A stretch of DNA of 64,000 nt from Mesobacillus jeotgali (GCF_014856545.2 NZ_CP109811.1:2102001-2166000), one strand, 5' to 3'. Counted from the stretch's first letter, positions 51,397 to 60,804 are shown. Notes: generated by a model not told the origin, from the letters alone. Program-made: numbers and translations.

Positions 51397-51921
51397 ATGT
51401 TTTTTGTTCAGATGTCAGGGTTCCCTGGTTCGGGGAAGTCTACACTTGCTCGTCAAATCGCAATAAGAGCAGGTGCAGTTATCATTGACCATGATATTAT
51501 AAAGTCTGCATTATTAAATTCGATTGAGGAATCACCGATTGATGCAAAACATGCTGGTGAAATTTCATATAATATTGATTGGTCTTTAATTGAATTTCAC
51601 TTATCACAAGGACAAGCAGTAATTTTTGATAGTCCTTGTTTATATGAAGAAATGGTTCAAAGAGGGACAGTATTATCAAAAAAATATAATGTTAAATACA
51701 AATATGTGGAATGTTACCTTGATGACCGAAATGAAATAAATAATAGATTAAAAAACCGTGCCAGAATGATAAGCCAAATAAAAGAGATAAAATCCGAGGA
51801 AGCTTTTAAATATACTATTAATAACAGTAAAAAGCCTATTGATTATAAATGTTTGACTGTAGATACTTCACAACCTTTAGATAGTTACATTCAAAACGTA
51901 ATGAATTATATAGAAGAATAA
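51397..51921 (+). CDS. P-loop kinase (AAA_33/zeta-toxin-like)
   Basis: This 174-residue protein has Walker A GFPGSGKST at residues 8-16, followed by the catalytic Asp region VIIDHDIIKSALL and the strand AVIFDSPC. The plan is that of small kinases that phosphorylate nucleosides, antibiotics or sugars. No partner antitoxin is adjacent, so a metabolic or resistance role is more likely than a toxin. ATG 51397 follows GAAGGAAGG. Confidence 0.78.
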   Translation: MFFVQMSGFPGSGKSTLARQIAIRAGAVIIDHDIIKSALLNSIEESPIDAKHAGEISYNIDWSLIEFHLSQGQAVIFDSPCLYEEMVQRGTVLSKKYNVKYKYVECYLDDRNEINNRLKNRARMISQIKEIKSEEAFKYTINNSKKPIDYKCLTVDTSQPLDSYIQNVMNYIEE

Positions 51922-51943
51922 TTAATATTAATCAAGTTACTGG

Positions 51944-52015
51944 AGCGTTCTCCCATAAAATAATGAGGCACTAGCTTGTTGAATCCCTTATTCAACAAAC
52001 GAAGCAGCATTCCTG
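51944..52015 (+). repeat. Dispersed element, left part degraded
   Basis: gcgttctcccataaaataatgaggcactagctt is a damaged left half. gttgaatcccttattcaacaaacgaagcagcattcctg is a very good right half in which GTTGAAT pairs with ATTCAAC. The IS110 element lies just downstream. Confidence 0.7.
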
Positions 52016-52126
52016 TAATGAAGGAAAATGGTGTTTGAACAAAAAAATAACCTCTTGGTAGAATGAGAGAGTCCTGACGCTGGCCAGCAAAAAGGACAGA
52101 TATCTCAAATACCAGGAGGCTTTAAA

Positions 52127-53422
52127 ATGAATTATAACCAGAATAAGAAGATTGCTCAAATAACTTCTCAGACTCTTATTATAGGAGTCGATATTGCCAA
52201 ATTCAAGCATGTGGCACGGGCTCAAGATTTTAGGGGAATAGAGTTTGGATCTCCATGTCAATTTGAAAATACTAAAGAAGGAATTGAGCATTTTCTTAAA
52301 TGGATTTCGGAAATTAAAAAAGAACAGCGTATGGAAAAAGTGATGGTTGGCATGGAGCCGACAGGCCATTATTGGTTTAACTTGGCCCATATTTTAAAAG
52401 ATAACGGGATTAAATTTGTCGCTGTAAACCCCTTGCACGTCAAGAAAAGCAAGGAGTTGGATGATAACTCACCTACGAAGAATGATGTGAAAGATGCCAA
52501 GGTCATAGCTCAGCTGGTCAAGGACGGAAGATACGCAGAACCTACGATACCGCAAGGTGTTTATGCAGAACTCCGGGTGGCAAAGAAAATTCGCGATCTT
52601 TTAACTGAAGACCTACAAACGGTCCAAGGACAGGTACACAACTGGATTGACCGGTATTTTCCGGAATTCCTCAAGGTATTTAAGAAATGGGAAGGTAAGG
52701 CTGCTTTACAATTCTTAAAGCTCTATGCCTTGCCACATGAAATAGCTGTATTCACCGAAGAAGAACTACTCGTTCATTTGAGAAAATCCGTATCACGGAG
52801 TGTTGGATTAAACAAGATTCGCGAGTTAAAACAGGCAGCCAGTAAGTCCATCGGACTTCGACAAGGTGCTGAAATGGCCAGGCTTGAGCTAAAAACCATT
52901 CTGGCTAAGTATGAATTAATCCAGTTACAATTCGGAGAATTGGATGCAAGACTTGACGGTCTGCTTAATGATATTCCAGGTGTACAACAAATGTTAGCGA
53001 TAAAAGGTGTGGGCAGGGATACAATTGCCGGCTTCTTCGCTGAAGTAGGAGATTTAGGCGAATATAATCATCCCAGGCAAATTATCAAGCTGGCCGGTTT
53101 AAGCTTGAAAGAAAATACATCGGGTAAGCACAAAGGAAAAACGACCATTACAAAAAGGGGCCGTAAGAAGCTAAGGGCCCTGTTATTCAGGGTTTGTATG
53201 ATTCTTGTCGCCAAAAATACGGCATTTAAGGCGTTACATGCGTACTATACTCAACGTCCGGATAATCCATTAAAGAAGATGCAGTCCCTGATCGCTTTGT
53301 GTAATAAACTAATCCGGATCCTCTTTAGTATTGGTAAAAAGCAATTTGAGTTTAATGAAGAAAAGATGTTAAAGGACATCCCTCATTTGGCACTAGCCCA
53401 GAAGACGGAAATGGCAGCGTAA
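52127..53422 (+). CDS. IS110-family DEDD transposase
   Basis: This 431-residue transposase has an N-terminal RuvC-like DEDD domain: D22 in GVDIAK, E77 in GMEPTG, and D120 and D123 in KNDVKDAK. The C-terminal Transposase_20 domain contains the helix-hairpin IPGVQQMLAIKGVGRDT, the GLSLKENTSG segment with its candidate serine nucleophile and KRGRKKLRALL. These enzymes recombine under guidance of an RNA made from the element. The full length and intact motifs suggest an active copy. CAGGAGG lies 6 bases before the ATG. Confidence 0.95.
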   Translation: MNYNQNKKIAQITSQTLIIGVDIAKFKHVARAQDFRGIEFGSPCQFENTKEGIEHFLKWISEIKKEQRMEKVMVGMEPTGHYWFNLAHILKDNGIKFVAVNPLHVKKSKELDDNSPTKNDVKDAKVIAQLVKDGRYAEPTIPQGVYAELRVAKKIRDLLTEDLQTVQGQVHNWIDRYFPEFLKVFKKWEGKAALQFLKLYALPHEIAVFTEEELLVHLRKSVSRSVGLNKIRELKQAASKSIGLRQGAEMARLELKTILAKYELIQLQFGELDARLDGLLNDIPGVQQMLAIKGVGRDTIAGFFAEVGDLGEYNHPRQIIKLAGLSLKENTSGKHKGKTTITKRGRKKLRALLFRVCMILVAKNTAFKALHAYYTQRPDNPLKKMQSLIALCNKLIRILFSIGKKQFEFNEEKMLKDIPHLALAQKTEMAA

Positions 53423-53700
53423 CTCTGTTTTAGTTTAGATGAATAGTAGTTCTGGTTTTATAGATTTTGGAGACATTTGAAGCACGGATTAGTCGGCAAA
53501 GCAACTAAATTACGGGCTAAGACCCTGTGGGGCAGCATGGCTGACATCCACCTCATGGAAAGGTTGGACGAAGGAATTTGAGAGCGAAGACTCTGTGAGG
53601 CATGGGAGGGTTGACCTCCATGAGTAAATGTGGACATCCACCAGTGCGGTTATATTTTTACTCATCCACCATTTTCTGTAAGGAACTGGTTAGTGGGTTG
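53423..53700 (+). ncRNA. Candidate bridge/seek RNA region of the IS110 element
   Basis: Downstream of the transposase is a non-coding region with several paired segments. CTCATGG (about 53571) can pair with CCATGAG (about 53617), GGGAGG with CCTCC around gttga, and GTGGA with TCCAC near 53631-53642. It is separate from any gene. Published IS1111-type elements carry their guide RNA on this side. Exact ends and guide loops are not visible from one copy. Confidence 0.45.
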
Positions 53701-54003
53701 TAGCTCTTTTTTCTTACTCTGTCCAAAAAAATCCTTTCAAGTGAAGATCCTCCATTTATAAAGCCAGTTACCGGAAGGTAAACGACTATGAAATTCTAAG
53801 AAAACATGAGTAAATCGGCGTTTTGGCTTCATTTATTGAGGGAGTAATGTTGAAGAAGAGTTTGTTTGAACACTATAGAACATCCAGGTGTTAAAATTTT
53901 TCAAAAATCTGAAACCTATCTTGATATAAAACGTAAATGTAAATAATTTCAAAATTAAGATTGATTGTTTTATAAGTGTTCTTAAGGAGGGACTATTCGA
54001 TTA
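53701..54003. other. About 300 bases between the insertion sequence and the MFS gene
   Basis: This holds the probable right end of the insertion sequence (TCTGTCC at 53718), then AT-rich DNA with the promoter region of the next gene. No gene or strong hairpin was seen. Confidence 0.4.
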
Positions 54004-55272
54004 ATGGAGGGGAATTTCAAAAAAACAACTCGTAATGTAATTGTTATGATTACAAATGATTTTATTGCAACAGTAGGAAATTCTATTTTTCCCATTCTAG
54101 TAATGTGGTATATATTCGAGCAAAGTGGGTCAGCTCTTTATACTGCAATAGCTGGATCGTTTATTCACATAACCAATTTCTTGATTGGTCCAGTTGCAGG
54201 AGTTTTTGTTGACAGAAGCAAATATCCAATACGGATTTTATCTTTTGCATTATTGACTAACGCATTTTTATTACTGTTTCTTGGTTTCGGGATTCAAATA
54301 TTCTCGGATTGGAAAGCATTGGCGTTACTTTTAGTGATTATGTTCTTACGAGATGCATCCTACGCTTTTACAACTCCTGCTGAAACGAAAATCATTCCTA
54401 ATTTGGTTCATGAAAAACAGGTTTCAACTCTTTATGGTTATCGTACATCTTCAACTCAATTGTCAGGTTTACTTGGAAACGCACTTTCAGGGTTTGTGAT
54501 TCTAATGTTTGGTATTACAGGAGCGATTTATCTTAACTCCCTTACGTTCTTTATTTCAGCATTTATTTTAGGAATGCTTATCCCCCTCAAAGAATTTACA
54601 GGGAAAAATAAAAGTGATATTGGAGTAGGTTTTAATAATAATCTTAAATCAATTATTCAGGAAATCCGTGATGGAGTAATAGTAATCTATAAGCACGAGA
54701 AATTGAGAACAATTGTAATGATCACAATGATGATGAATGTTGCATCTCTTGTAGGACCATTATATGTCGTTTACATAAACGATCACCTTCAAGAAGGAGC
54801 CGAAGCTTATGGAATTCTTCAAGCTGTGGGATTGATTGGTGGGGTTATTGCGGGCATTGCCAACAGGTTTGTGAATAAAAAAATGAAACCTTCAATGCAG
54901 ATCGTAGTTTTCTATTTTATTACTGGGACTCTCTTTGTATTACTTGGCTGGATGAATAGTATTCAGTTTGTATTACCCATATTTTTTTTCCTGACTTTTT
55001 CATTATCGTTGGCAAGCATATCACTTTATTCAGTGACTATTTTATTAATCCCCGAGGAATATCGAGGAAGGGTTTCTGCCACCATTCAGGCTATAAGTGT
55101 AATGGTGATTCCAATTTCAAATATAATTGGTGGGATATTTGCAGATATTATTGATGTTGAAAATGTGTTTAAATTCGCTGGGGTTTGGGTTGTCTTCGTT
55201 AGTTATTTATGTTTTAGGAATAGAAACATTTATAATCATTCAGAAAATACTAATGAGGCTGCATCCCTTTAA
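54004..55272 (+). CDS. MFS transporter (MFS_3/YfiS-like)
   Basis: This 422-residue transporter has about 12 membrane segments. The loop between segments 2 and 3 reads [14 protein letters not shown], the usual MFS motif A, and a related [12 protein letters not shown] segment occurs in the second half. This branch contains macrolide and other drug exporters. AAGGAGGG precedes the ATG by about 9 bases. It follows directly after the insertion sequence. Confidence 0.85.
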   Translation: MEGNFKKTTRNVIVMITNDFIATVGNSIFPILVMWYIFEQSGSALYTAIAGSFIHITNFLIGPVAGVFVDRSKYPIRILSFALLTNAFLLLFLGFGIQIFSDWKALALLLVIMFLRDASYAFTTPAETKIIPNLVHEKQVSTLYGYRTSSTQLSGLLGNALSGFVILMFGITGAIYLNSLTFFISAFILGMLIPLKEFTGKNKSDIGVGFNNNLKSIIQEIRDGVIVIYKHEKLRTIVMITMMMNVASLVGPLYVVYINDHLQEGAEAYGILQAVGLIGGVIAGIANRFVNKKMKPSMQIVVFYFITGTLFVLLGWMNSIQFVLPIFFFLTFSLSLASISLYSVTILLIPEEYRGRVSATIQAISVMVIPISNIIGGIFADIIDVENVFKFAGVWVVFVSYLCFRNRNIYNHSENTNEAASL

Positions 55273-55513
55273 TAGAATAACTTTTACGGAAAGTATGAGG
55301 CTATTCAGATATCACCTAAAGAAATAAGTTTATTTGTAAACGAGTTACAAAAAAGGAATCCCCATGTTCAAATTAAAAACTCTTAAAAGAATTAATCTTT
55401 AAATAAATATTTACTGTATTAACGGGAGCAAGAGCTCCAGTCAATGCTGAGAATGAAAGCAGTATTCCTTGATCGACTAAAGAAGCAGGATAGTGGAACA
55501 TACATAAATAGTA

Positions 55514-56014
55514 TTGGAGTTGAAAAGGTTGGAACAAGAATTAGAAAATGCTATTGATCTACGGAAAAGTGGGAGTCATAAAGAATCTAACGAATTACTT
55601 ATGAAACTGGTACAGAAGTACCCTGAAAATGCTTCGATTAATTATCAATGTGCTTGGAGTTATGATTTATTAGGAGAAGAATCTAAAGCAGTAACCTTTT
55701 ACGAAACTGCAATCAAATTAGGGTTGCATTCAAGTGAACTGGAAGGAGCTTTTATAGGATTAGGAAGTACATATAGAACATTAGGGGAATATGAAAAGTC
55801 TAAAAAGACATTTCAAAATGGAATTGAAACTTTTCCAAACAATAGAGCAATTCAGGTATTCTATTCGATGACCTTATATAATTTAAACGAGCATAATAAA
55901 GCGATGGAGTTGCTACTAAAATGCTTAATAGATACAACAACAGACGATAAAATCTTAAGTTATAAAAAGGCAATTGATTTCTATTCGGATAAATTAAACG
56001 AAGTTTGGAAGTAG
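55514..56014 (+). CDS. TPR protein
   Basis: This 166-residue protein is made of about four TPR helix pairs (AIDLRKSGSHKESNELLMKL; YETAIKLGL; GLGSTYRTLGEYEKSKKTFQ; LNEHNKAMELLLK). TPR domains mediate protein contacts, so it probably works with another protein. The start is uncertain: TTG 55514, 55520 and 55529 are all in frame, with GGAG at 55515-55518. A right-half remnant of the dispersed element (cttgatcgactaaagaagcaggatag) lies directly upstream. Confidence 0.75.
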   Translation: MELKRLEQELENAIDLRKSGSHKESNELLMKLVQKYPENASINYQCAWSYDLLGEESKAVTFYETAIKLGLHSSELEGAFIGLGSTYRTLGEYEKSKKTFQNGIETFPNNRAIQVFYSMTLYNLNEHNKAMELLLKCLIDTTTDDKILSYKKAIDFYSDKLNEVWK

Positions 56015-56178
56015 TTTGTGAAAAAACGTACTTAAACATAAGGTGCTTTAGTTTAATAAAATAAAAAACTTATAATACAATTTGATCTCTTTAGTTATTT
56101 CCTTATCCAGGAATCTAAACATGGGTGCTGAATTTTAAAGAGTATGGATTTATAACTGAGTTATTGGAGCGTGTTTTT

Positions 56179-56751
56179 GTGGAAAAAGGAATGATTATTG
56201 TTCTAAACGGTGTATCAAGTTCAGGAAAATCAACTTTAGCAAAGGAATTAACAAAGTTACTTCCTGATTTTTTTGATTTTAGCGTGGATGATTATGATTT
56301 AGTGATAGAAAAGATGGAAGATAGGGAAAACGACAGGCTAATACCTATAGAAACAGAATATTTCTATTATAAAAATGTGGCAATGTTCTCAGATCGAGGT
56401 GTTAATTTAATTCTAGATCAAATTCTTCATGACCCTATTACATTACAGAATTTTTATGAAACGCTAAAATCTTACCCAATTATTCTTGTGGGAGTTCATT
56501 GTCCTGCCGAGGAGTTAAAGAGAAGGGAAGAGTTAAGAGGAGACCGCCAAATAGGGCAAGCAATTTCTCAGCTTAATTTTGTACATAGCCAAGAATTTTA
56601 TGATATAGAGGTTAATACTTACACTCACTCAATGGTTGAATGTGCAAGAGAAATTGTAGATTGTTTGGAAAGCAATACAGCTTTAATAGGATTTGAAAAA
56701 TCGCTTAAGCAATACGAATCTTCAAAGATTGCGTTAAATAACAATTGTTAA
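56179..56751 (+). CDS. Chloramphenicol phosphotransferase-like kinase
   Basis: This 190-residue protein matches the CPT family (PF07931). Walker A NGVSSSGKST lies near residues 9-18. SVDDYD carries the catalytic Asp, SDRGVNLILDQILHD the next block, and VGVHCPAEELKRREELRGDR the lid. The family includes the enzyme that phosphorylates chloramphenicol, but many members have other substrates. I favour GTG 56179, 9 bases after GGAG; the frame is open back to 56125. Confidence 0.85.
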   Translation: MEKGMIIVLNGVSSSGKSTLAKELTKLLPDFFDFSVDDYDLVIEKMEDRENDRLIPIETEYFYYKNVAMFSDRGVNLILDQILHDPITLQNFYETLKSYPIILVGVHCPAEELKRREELRGDRQIGQAISQLNFVHSQEFYDIEVNTYTHSMVECAREIVDCLESNTALIGFEKSLKQYESSKIALNNNC

Positions 56752-56845
56752 ATTGGTTATTCAAAATACAACTTTCTTACTCATTTAATCTAAATGGAAA
56801 AATACTACAATTGGCAGCTATGCACAGATTTGCTAAGACGAACTA

Positions 56846-57277
56846 TCATTCTTTTCTCTCCATGGTAATGTTAAGGCTTCCACCCCGAGTGGTTTCATGC
56901 ATGCCTATTAGCTGTACTTCTATATGATCATGTAGAAAAGGCTTGTCGATTTTCCAGGTTAATGAAAATGTATGTGGACTATTAAAAGTTCCTTCTTTTT
57001 CTGTGTTTATTGCATAACCAATAAGGGTTCTTTCCCACCATGTCTGAGTGCCAGTAGGTATAAGCCAAAACAGAACAGTTTCTGTATTTTCGGCTTCTAC
57101 ATAAATGGTTAGTTCTTCAGTTCCTTTTGGTACAGTAACCCAGTTGTTGATTTCGGGGATGTTTGTATAAGCACTTTTTATTAATTTTGGTGGAGGTACA
57201 GTAATTTGGCTGTTGGCAGTCATAATCCCTACGTTGTAAAAAAGACTTAAGGAAATTAATATTTTAGGAATTAACAT
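56846..57277 (-). CDS. Exported protein of unknown function
   Basis: This 143-residue protein begins MLIPKILISLSLFY and has a signal segment to about residue 23. The mature part is beta-rich with several Trp/Thr strands (NNWVTVPKGTEELTIYVEAEN; TFSLTWKIDKPF), which suggests a sugar-binding or structural beta-sandwich. AGGTGAT is 5 bases before the ATG. It is convergent with the CPT-like gene. Confidence 0.65.
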   Translation of the reverse strand: MLIPKILISLSLFYNVGIMTANSQITVPPPKLIKSAYTNIPEINNWVTVPKGTEELTIYVEAENTETVLFWLIPTGTQTWWERTLIGYAINTEKEGTFNSPHTFSLTWKIDKPFLHDHIEVQLIGMHETTRGGSLNITMERKE

Positions 57278-57367
57278 AATATCACCTCATAGCTATTATT
57301 TTCTGCATCTGAGATAGTATGTGGAATTTCGCTAAAACGGGTTTATATTCAATAAGGTTCATAACAA

Positions 57368-57402
57368 AAAACACCGACCTTTTTTATAAAAGTCAGTGTT
57401 TT
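57368..57402 (-). terminator. Terminator of the DUF2200 gene
   Basis: On the minus strand ACACTGAC faces GGTCGGTGT with one wobble, around ttttataaaaaa, and is followed by six Ts. Confidence 0.75.
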
Positions 57403-57415
57403 CTTGATTTACTTG

Positions 57416-57766
57416 TTATTTTCGTAAGATCTTTTCCATTGCTTTTCCTTTTGCCAGTTCATCGATCAGCTTGTCCAGATAGCGAATTTCCCTCATCGTT
57501 GGTTCTTCAATGTTTTCAACTCGGACACCGCAGATTACGCCTTTGATCAAGTCCCTCGAAGGATTCATGTTAGGAGCTTCTGCAAAAAAGGTCTCAAAGT
57601 CTGTCTTTTTTTCCAGTATTGCTTCTAACTCTTCCTGACTGTACCCTGTCAGCCAAGTGATAATTTCATCAACTTCTGTCTTCGTACGTCCTTTTCTTTC
57701 TGCCTTATTCACGTAATGTGGATAGACACTTGCGAAACTCATTGTATAGACCTTATGTTTGCTCAA
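57416..57766 (-). CDS. DUF2200 family protein
   Basis: This 116-residue protein matches DUF2200 (PF09966), with the typical start [24 protein letters not shown], a middle [11 protein letters not shown] and a C-terminal [15 protein letters not shown]. The family is common in Firmicutes; its function is unknown to me. The fold looks all-helical and cytoplasmic. It is followed on its strand by its own terminator. Confidence 0.85.
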   Translation of the reverse strand: MSKHKVYTMSFASVYPHYVNKAERKGRTKTEVDEIITWLTGYSQEELEAILEKKTDFETFFAEAPNMNPSRDLIKGVICGVRVENIEEPTMREIRYLDKLIDELAKGKAMEKILRK

Positions 57767-57906
57767 GATACAAACTCCCTTAGAATCGTTTTCTTCATTA
57801 TAGTACGAAGGAATGGCGTGTTCAAATTTGTTTTTATTAAAGAAAGCAAAGGAAATTGGCCTGTAGGGAAAGAATATTAAAGCATATGAAGAAGGGGGTG
57901 TGGTTG

Positions 57907-58179
57907 ATGGCTAAGACAGTGCTTTCCAACAAAGGAAGTAAAAATCCTAGAACCTTTTTCGAAGAAAGCTCTTTCTTTCGTATGCTCCGTTTTGCATTCT
58001 TATTATTTCTTTCCTTCTTATTGGTGTATACCTACTATCTGCATCTTACAGGCAATCTTCAAAAAACCATTCTCACTATCTGGTCTAACTATAAGCAAGT
58101 CATCATTGCCTCATCAATTTTAGTTACCTATACAGGGATTGTTTTTCAGTTGGGTGTTTGGCGGGGGAGAAGAAGTTGA
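57907..58179 (+). CDS. Small two-segment membrane protein
   Basis: This 90-residue protein has membrane segments at about 28-46 and 61-80, flanked by basic residues ([21 protein letters not shown]). GAAGGGGGTG lies 6 bases before ATG 57907. The frame extends to 57856 but without a ribosome binding site. No family is recognised. Confidence 0.65.
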   Translation: MAKTVLSNKGSKNPRTFFEESSFFRMLRFAFLLFLSFLLVYTYYLHLTGNLQKTILTIWSNYKQVIIASSILVTYTGIVFQLGVWRGRRS

Positions 58180-58185
58180 ATGAAA

Positions 58186-58217
58186 GCAGGGTGATTAAAT
58201 TCTCTGCTTTTTTTCAT
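58186..58217 (+). terminator. Terminator
   Basis: AGCAGGG faces CTCTGCT with one mismatch, around tgattaaatt, followed by seven Ts. Confidence 0.75.
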
Positions 58218-58334
58218 GCAAAGAGCAATCTAAATAAAGCTGGCTCCATATCCTTTCACCAATCAACGTCATAGGTGATATACTAATGGTCTACTATAAT
58301 AGAAGAAACGGTTTAGAGCAAAGGAGTCAACAGT

Positions 58335-58973
58335 ATGGCCAATGTACATATTTTTACAAAGAGAGAGGAAATCGCAAACGCCATCATCCATGGCATCGGG
58401 GGATTATTAAGCATTGCAGCCCTTGTCATCCTGATTGTGTTCGCTTCCCTGGACGGAACAACATGGCATGTCGTGAGTTTCACCTTATTCGGGGTGACCA
58501 TGGTACTGTTATATACATCATCAACTCTTGTCCACAGCTTTCCGCCGGGCAAAGCAAAGGACTTCTTTGAAATCATGGACCACTCATCCATCTATTTCTT
58601 CATTGCCGGCACCTACACACCATTTCTGTTCATCGCTGTAAAAGGTGCATTAGGATGGACACTGTTCGGAATCGTCTGGGGCCTTTCCATCGCAGGAACA
58701 GTATTCAAATCCCTGTTCGTCAAACGCTTCCTGCACACATCCACCGTGTTATATGTCGTCATGGGCTGGCTGATCGTCTTTGCCTGGGGACCACTGACGC
58801 AGAATGTATCATCACAAGGACTGCTGTTCCTGGTGATCGGAGGAGTCTTGTATACAGTTGGAGCCATCTTTTACGTCTGGCGCGGATTCCATTACCACCA
58901 TGCGATATGGCATGTGTTTGTTTTAGCCGGATCGATCATGCACTTTTTTGCGGTTTTGAGTTTGTTGCCGTGA
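58335..58973 (+). CDS. yplQ: Hemolysin III / PAQR-family membrane protein
   Basis: This 212-residue integral membrane protein has seven hydrophobic segments. The hemolysin III signature is complete: EEIANAIIHGIGG near residue 10, STLVHS near 62 and DHSSIYFFIAGTYTPF near 82. FHYHHAIWHVFVLAGSIMHFFAV closes the protein, with the zinc-binding His residues. It corresponds to B. subtilis YplQ in size and sequence. Members are thought to be zinc-dependent lipid hydrolases; the haemolytic role is doubtful. AAAGGAG lies 11 bases before the ATG. Confidence 0.92.
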   Translation: MANVHIFTKREEIANAIIHGIGGLLSIAALVILIVFASLDGTTWHVVSFTLFGVTMVLLYTSSTLVHSFPPGKAKDFFEIMDHSSIYFFIAGTYTPFLFIAVKGALGWTLFGIVWGLSIAGTVFKSLFVKRFLHTSTVLYVVMGWLIVFAWGPLTQNVSSQGLLFLVIGGVLYTVGAIFYVWRGFHYHHAIWHVFVLAGSIMHFFAVLSLLP

Positions 58974-59009
58974 AATTAAATAAACTCCCTCGGTTTGGAG
59001 GCGGATTGA

Positions 59010-59552
59010 TTGCTTCATGTGAATATTAGAAGACCAACCACTGCAGATCTTGAGCAGTTGAAGGATTTTTTTAGAACAGTGATCATCGATACATTCATTA
59101 AAGAAGGTATTGGTGATCAATTAAATGTTATCAATGAAGAGATTGAAGTGAAGAAAAAATACTTAACTAGTGATTTTGAAAGCAATGGCAAGGAAAGATA
59201 TTTTTTAATAGCATTCTATGGTGACAAAATTATTGGATCCATAGAATTTGGCCCAGCAAATGAAATCATAAGAAATGTTTCAGATCATGCTTTTGAAGCA
59301 CTTGTCGAGGTAGGTACAGTATTTGTCCATCCTGACTATCAGAGGAATGGAGTAGGAAATTTACTATTGGAGGCAATGTATGAAACATTACGGAATAACG
59401 GTATAGAAGGCTTCTGCCTAGATAGTGGATATAAAAGTGCACAACTTATATGGAAAAAGAAATTTGGAGAACCAGCTGTTCTATTAAAGGATTATTGGGG
59501 TAAAAATTTTGACCATATGATTTGGAGAGTAAAAATCAGCGAACAAGAATAG
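59010..59552 (+). CDS. GNAT-family acetyltransferase
   Basis: This 180-residue protein has one GNAT domain with VGTVFVHPDYQRNGVGNLLLEAM as the acetyl-CoA-binding segment, near residue 92. It continues with FCLDSGYKSAQLIWKKKFGEP. The acceptor is unknown. The start is TTG 59010 with GGAGG about 8 bases upstream. It is tandem with yplQ but separated by only 37 bases, so co-transcription is possible. Confidence 0.85.
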   Translation: MLHVNIRRPTTADLEQLKDFFRTVIIDTFIKEGIGDQLNVINEEIEVKKKYLTSDFESNGKERYFLIAFYGDKIIGSIEFGPANEIIRNVSDHAFEALVEVGTVFVHPDYQRNGVGNLLLEAMYETLRNNGIEGFCLDSGYKSAQLIWKKKFGEPAVLLKDYWGKNFDHMIWRVKISEQE

Positions 59553-59646
59553 GAATTTCTTTTGCAGTCGACTGCGCCTTTCTGTTCAAGAACATTATTT
59601 TCACACACACTAACAACTCTTTCACTTAACAGCGATAAATAGAAAG

Positions 59647-59686
59647 GGCAAGCCTCAGGTTAAATTAATAGGCTTGTCTTTTTTTT
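59647..59686 (+). terminator. Terminator after the GNAT gene
   Basis: GGCAAGCCT (59647-59655) pairs with AGGCTTGTC (59670-59678) with one wobble, followed by eight Ts. Confidence 0.9.
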
Positions 59687-59823
59687 GCTGGAGTCATTCT
59701 ACTTAATGGTAACCATTTGTGAATCTAGAGTTTAGCAAACGCCAAAAAAGTTATTCTAAAAGGGAAAAGGGTATCAAACATATAAGAAAGCTTCCCAATT
59801 AAAAACAGAAAGGATAATGTGCA

Positions 59824-60732
59824 GTGGCTATAGCGAGAGATTTTTTCATAGCGTTGTCAAAAAATCAGTTATTAAATGCTAGTGCAAAAAAATGGGGATT
59901 TAAACTCGGGGCGGGGAAGGTTGTTGCAGGAATTGATACAGATGGAATGATACAATCAGTGAAGAATCTAAACTCTCATGGTATTAGTGCAACAGTAGAC
60001 CATCTGGGTGAATTTGTACGTTATGAGCATGAAGCAATAGAAGCCAAAAAGAATGTCCTTAAAACACTGCAAGCCATTAAACAATCAGGCGTAGACGCAC
60101 ATTTATCGATTAAATTAACACAACTGGGATTAGATGTTGATCAAGAATTTTGCCTGAAAAATATGCAGGACATAATGAAAGCAGCAAAAGAATACGGAGT
60201 ATTTGTCAATATAGATATGGAAGATTACAGTCATCTTCAAATGACGTTTGATATATTAAAACAGTTGCAAGTAGAATACGACAATATCGGTACAGTTATT
60301 CAAGCCTATCTCTACAGGTCAGAAAACGATATTGAAAATTTAAAGCATATGCGGCTGCGACTCGTAAAAGGCGCATACAAGGAAAATGACCAAGTATCTC
60401 TGCAGAAAAAGGAAGAAATTGATGCGAATTACTTGAAACTTATCAAGAAACGGTTACTACATCCAGGTTTCACATCAATTGCGACACATGACCATAATAT
60501 TATTAACGAAGTAAAACAATTTGTGATTGAGAACGATATTCCGACAAAAAATTTTGAATTCCAAATGCTATATGGTTTCCGAACAGATATGCAGCTAGAA
60601 CTAGTGAATGAAGGGTATTCCTTTTGTACCTACGTACCATATGGGCATGACTGGTATGGATATTTTATGAGAAGACTAGCAGAACGGCCACAAAACTTGA
60701 ACCTAGTTTTGAAGAGTTTAGTGGCGAAATAA
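59824..60732 (+). CDS. Proline dehydrogenase (PutB/FadM type)
   Basis: This 302-residue flavoenzyme oxidises L-proline to pyrroline-5-carboxylate, the first step of proline breakdown. The monofunctional, barrel-type family is shown by SATVDHLGEFV, LSIKLTQLGL near residue 97, IDMEDYSHLQMT near 132, RLVKGAYKE near 180, IATHDHNII near 222 and the flavin/substrate end RRLAERPQN. The next step, P5C dehydrogenase, is not encoded nearby. The start is GTG 59824 with AGAAAGG upstream. Confidence 0.9.
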   Translation: MAIARDFFIALSKNQLLNASAKKWGFKLGAGKVVAGIDTDGMIQSVKNLNSHGISATVDHLGEFVRYEHEAIEAKKNVLKTLQAIKQSGVDAHLSIKLTQLGLDVDQEFCLKNMQDIMKAAKEYGVFVNIDMEDYSHLQMTFDILKQLQVEYDNIGTVIQAYLYRSENDIENLKHMRLRLVKGAYKENDQVSLQKKEEIDANYLKLIKKRLLHPGFTSIATHDHNIINEVKQFVIENDIPTKNFEFQMLYGFRTDMQLELVNEGYSFCTYVPYGHDWYGYFMRRLAERPQNLNLVLKSLVAK

Positions 60733-60804
60733 AATGCTTGGGGGCTTAACCGAGTTCCAACCTGGATTCACAGATATTAATTTAATAGCTTATTAGGATT
60801 GAGG

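Larger units (their letters stand above)
52080..53730 (+). mobile_element. IS110-family insertion sequence (IS1111-like layout), ends approximate
   Basis: The element has one transposase gene, a short left non-coding part and a longer right non-coding part with strong secondary structure. GGACAGA at 52094-52100 faces TCTGTCC at 53718-53724, which could be the subterminal inverted repeats of the IS1111 subgroup. IS110-type elements lack true terminal inverted repeats and often leave no target duplication, so the ends cannot be fixed from this copy alone. It inserted next to a dispersed element. Confidence 0.65.

Noticed and set aside
51397..51921. Zeta-type toxin of a toxin-antitoxin pair
   Set aside because: No small antitoxin gene is adjacent and the protein is shorter than typical zeta toxins; a plain P-loop kinase is more likely.
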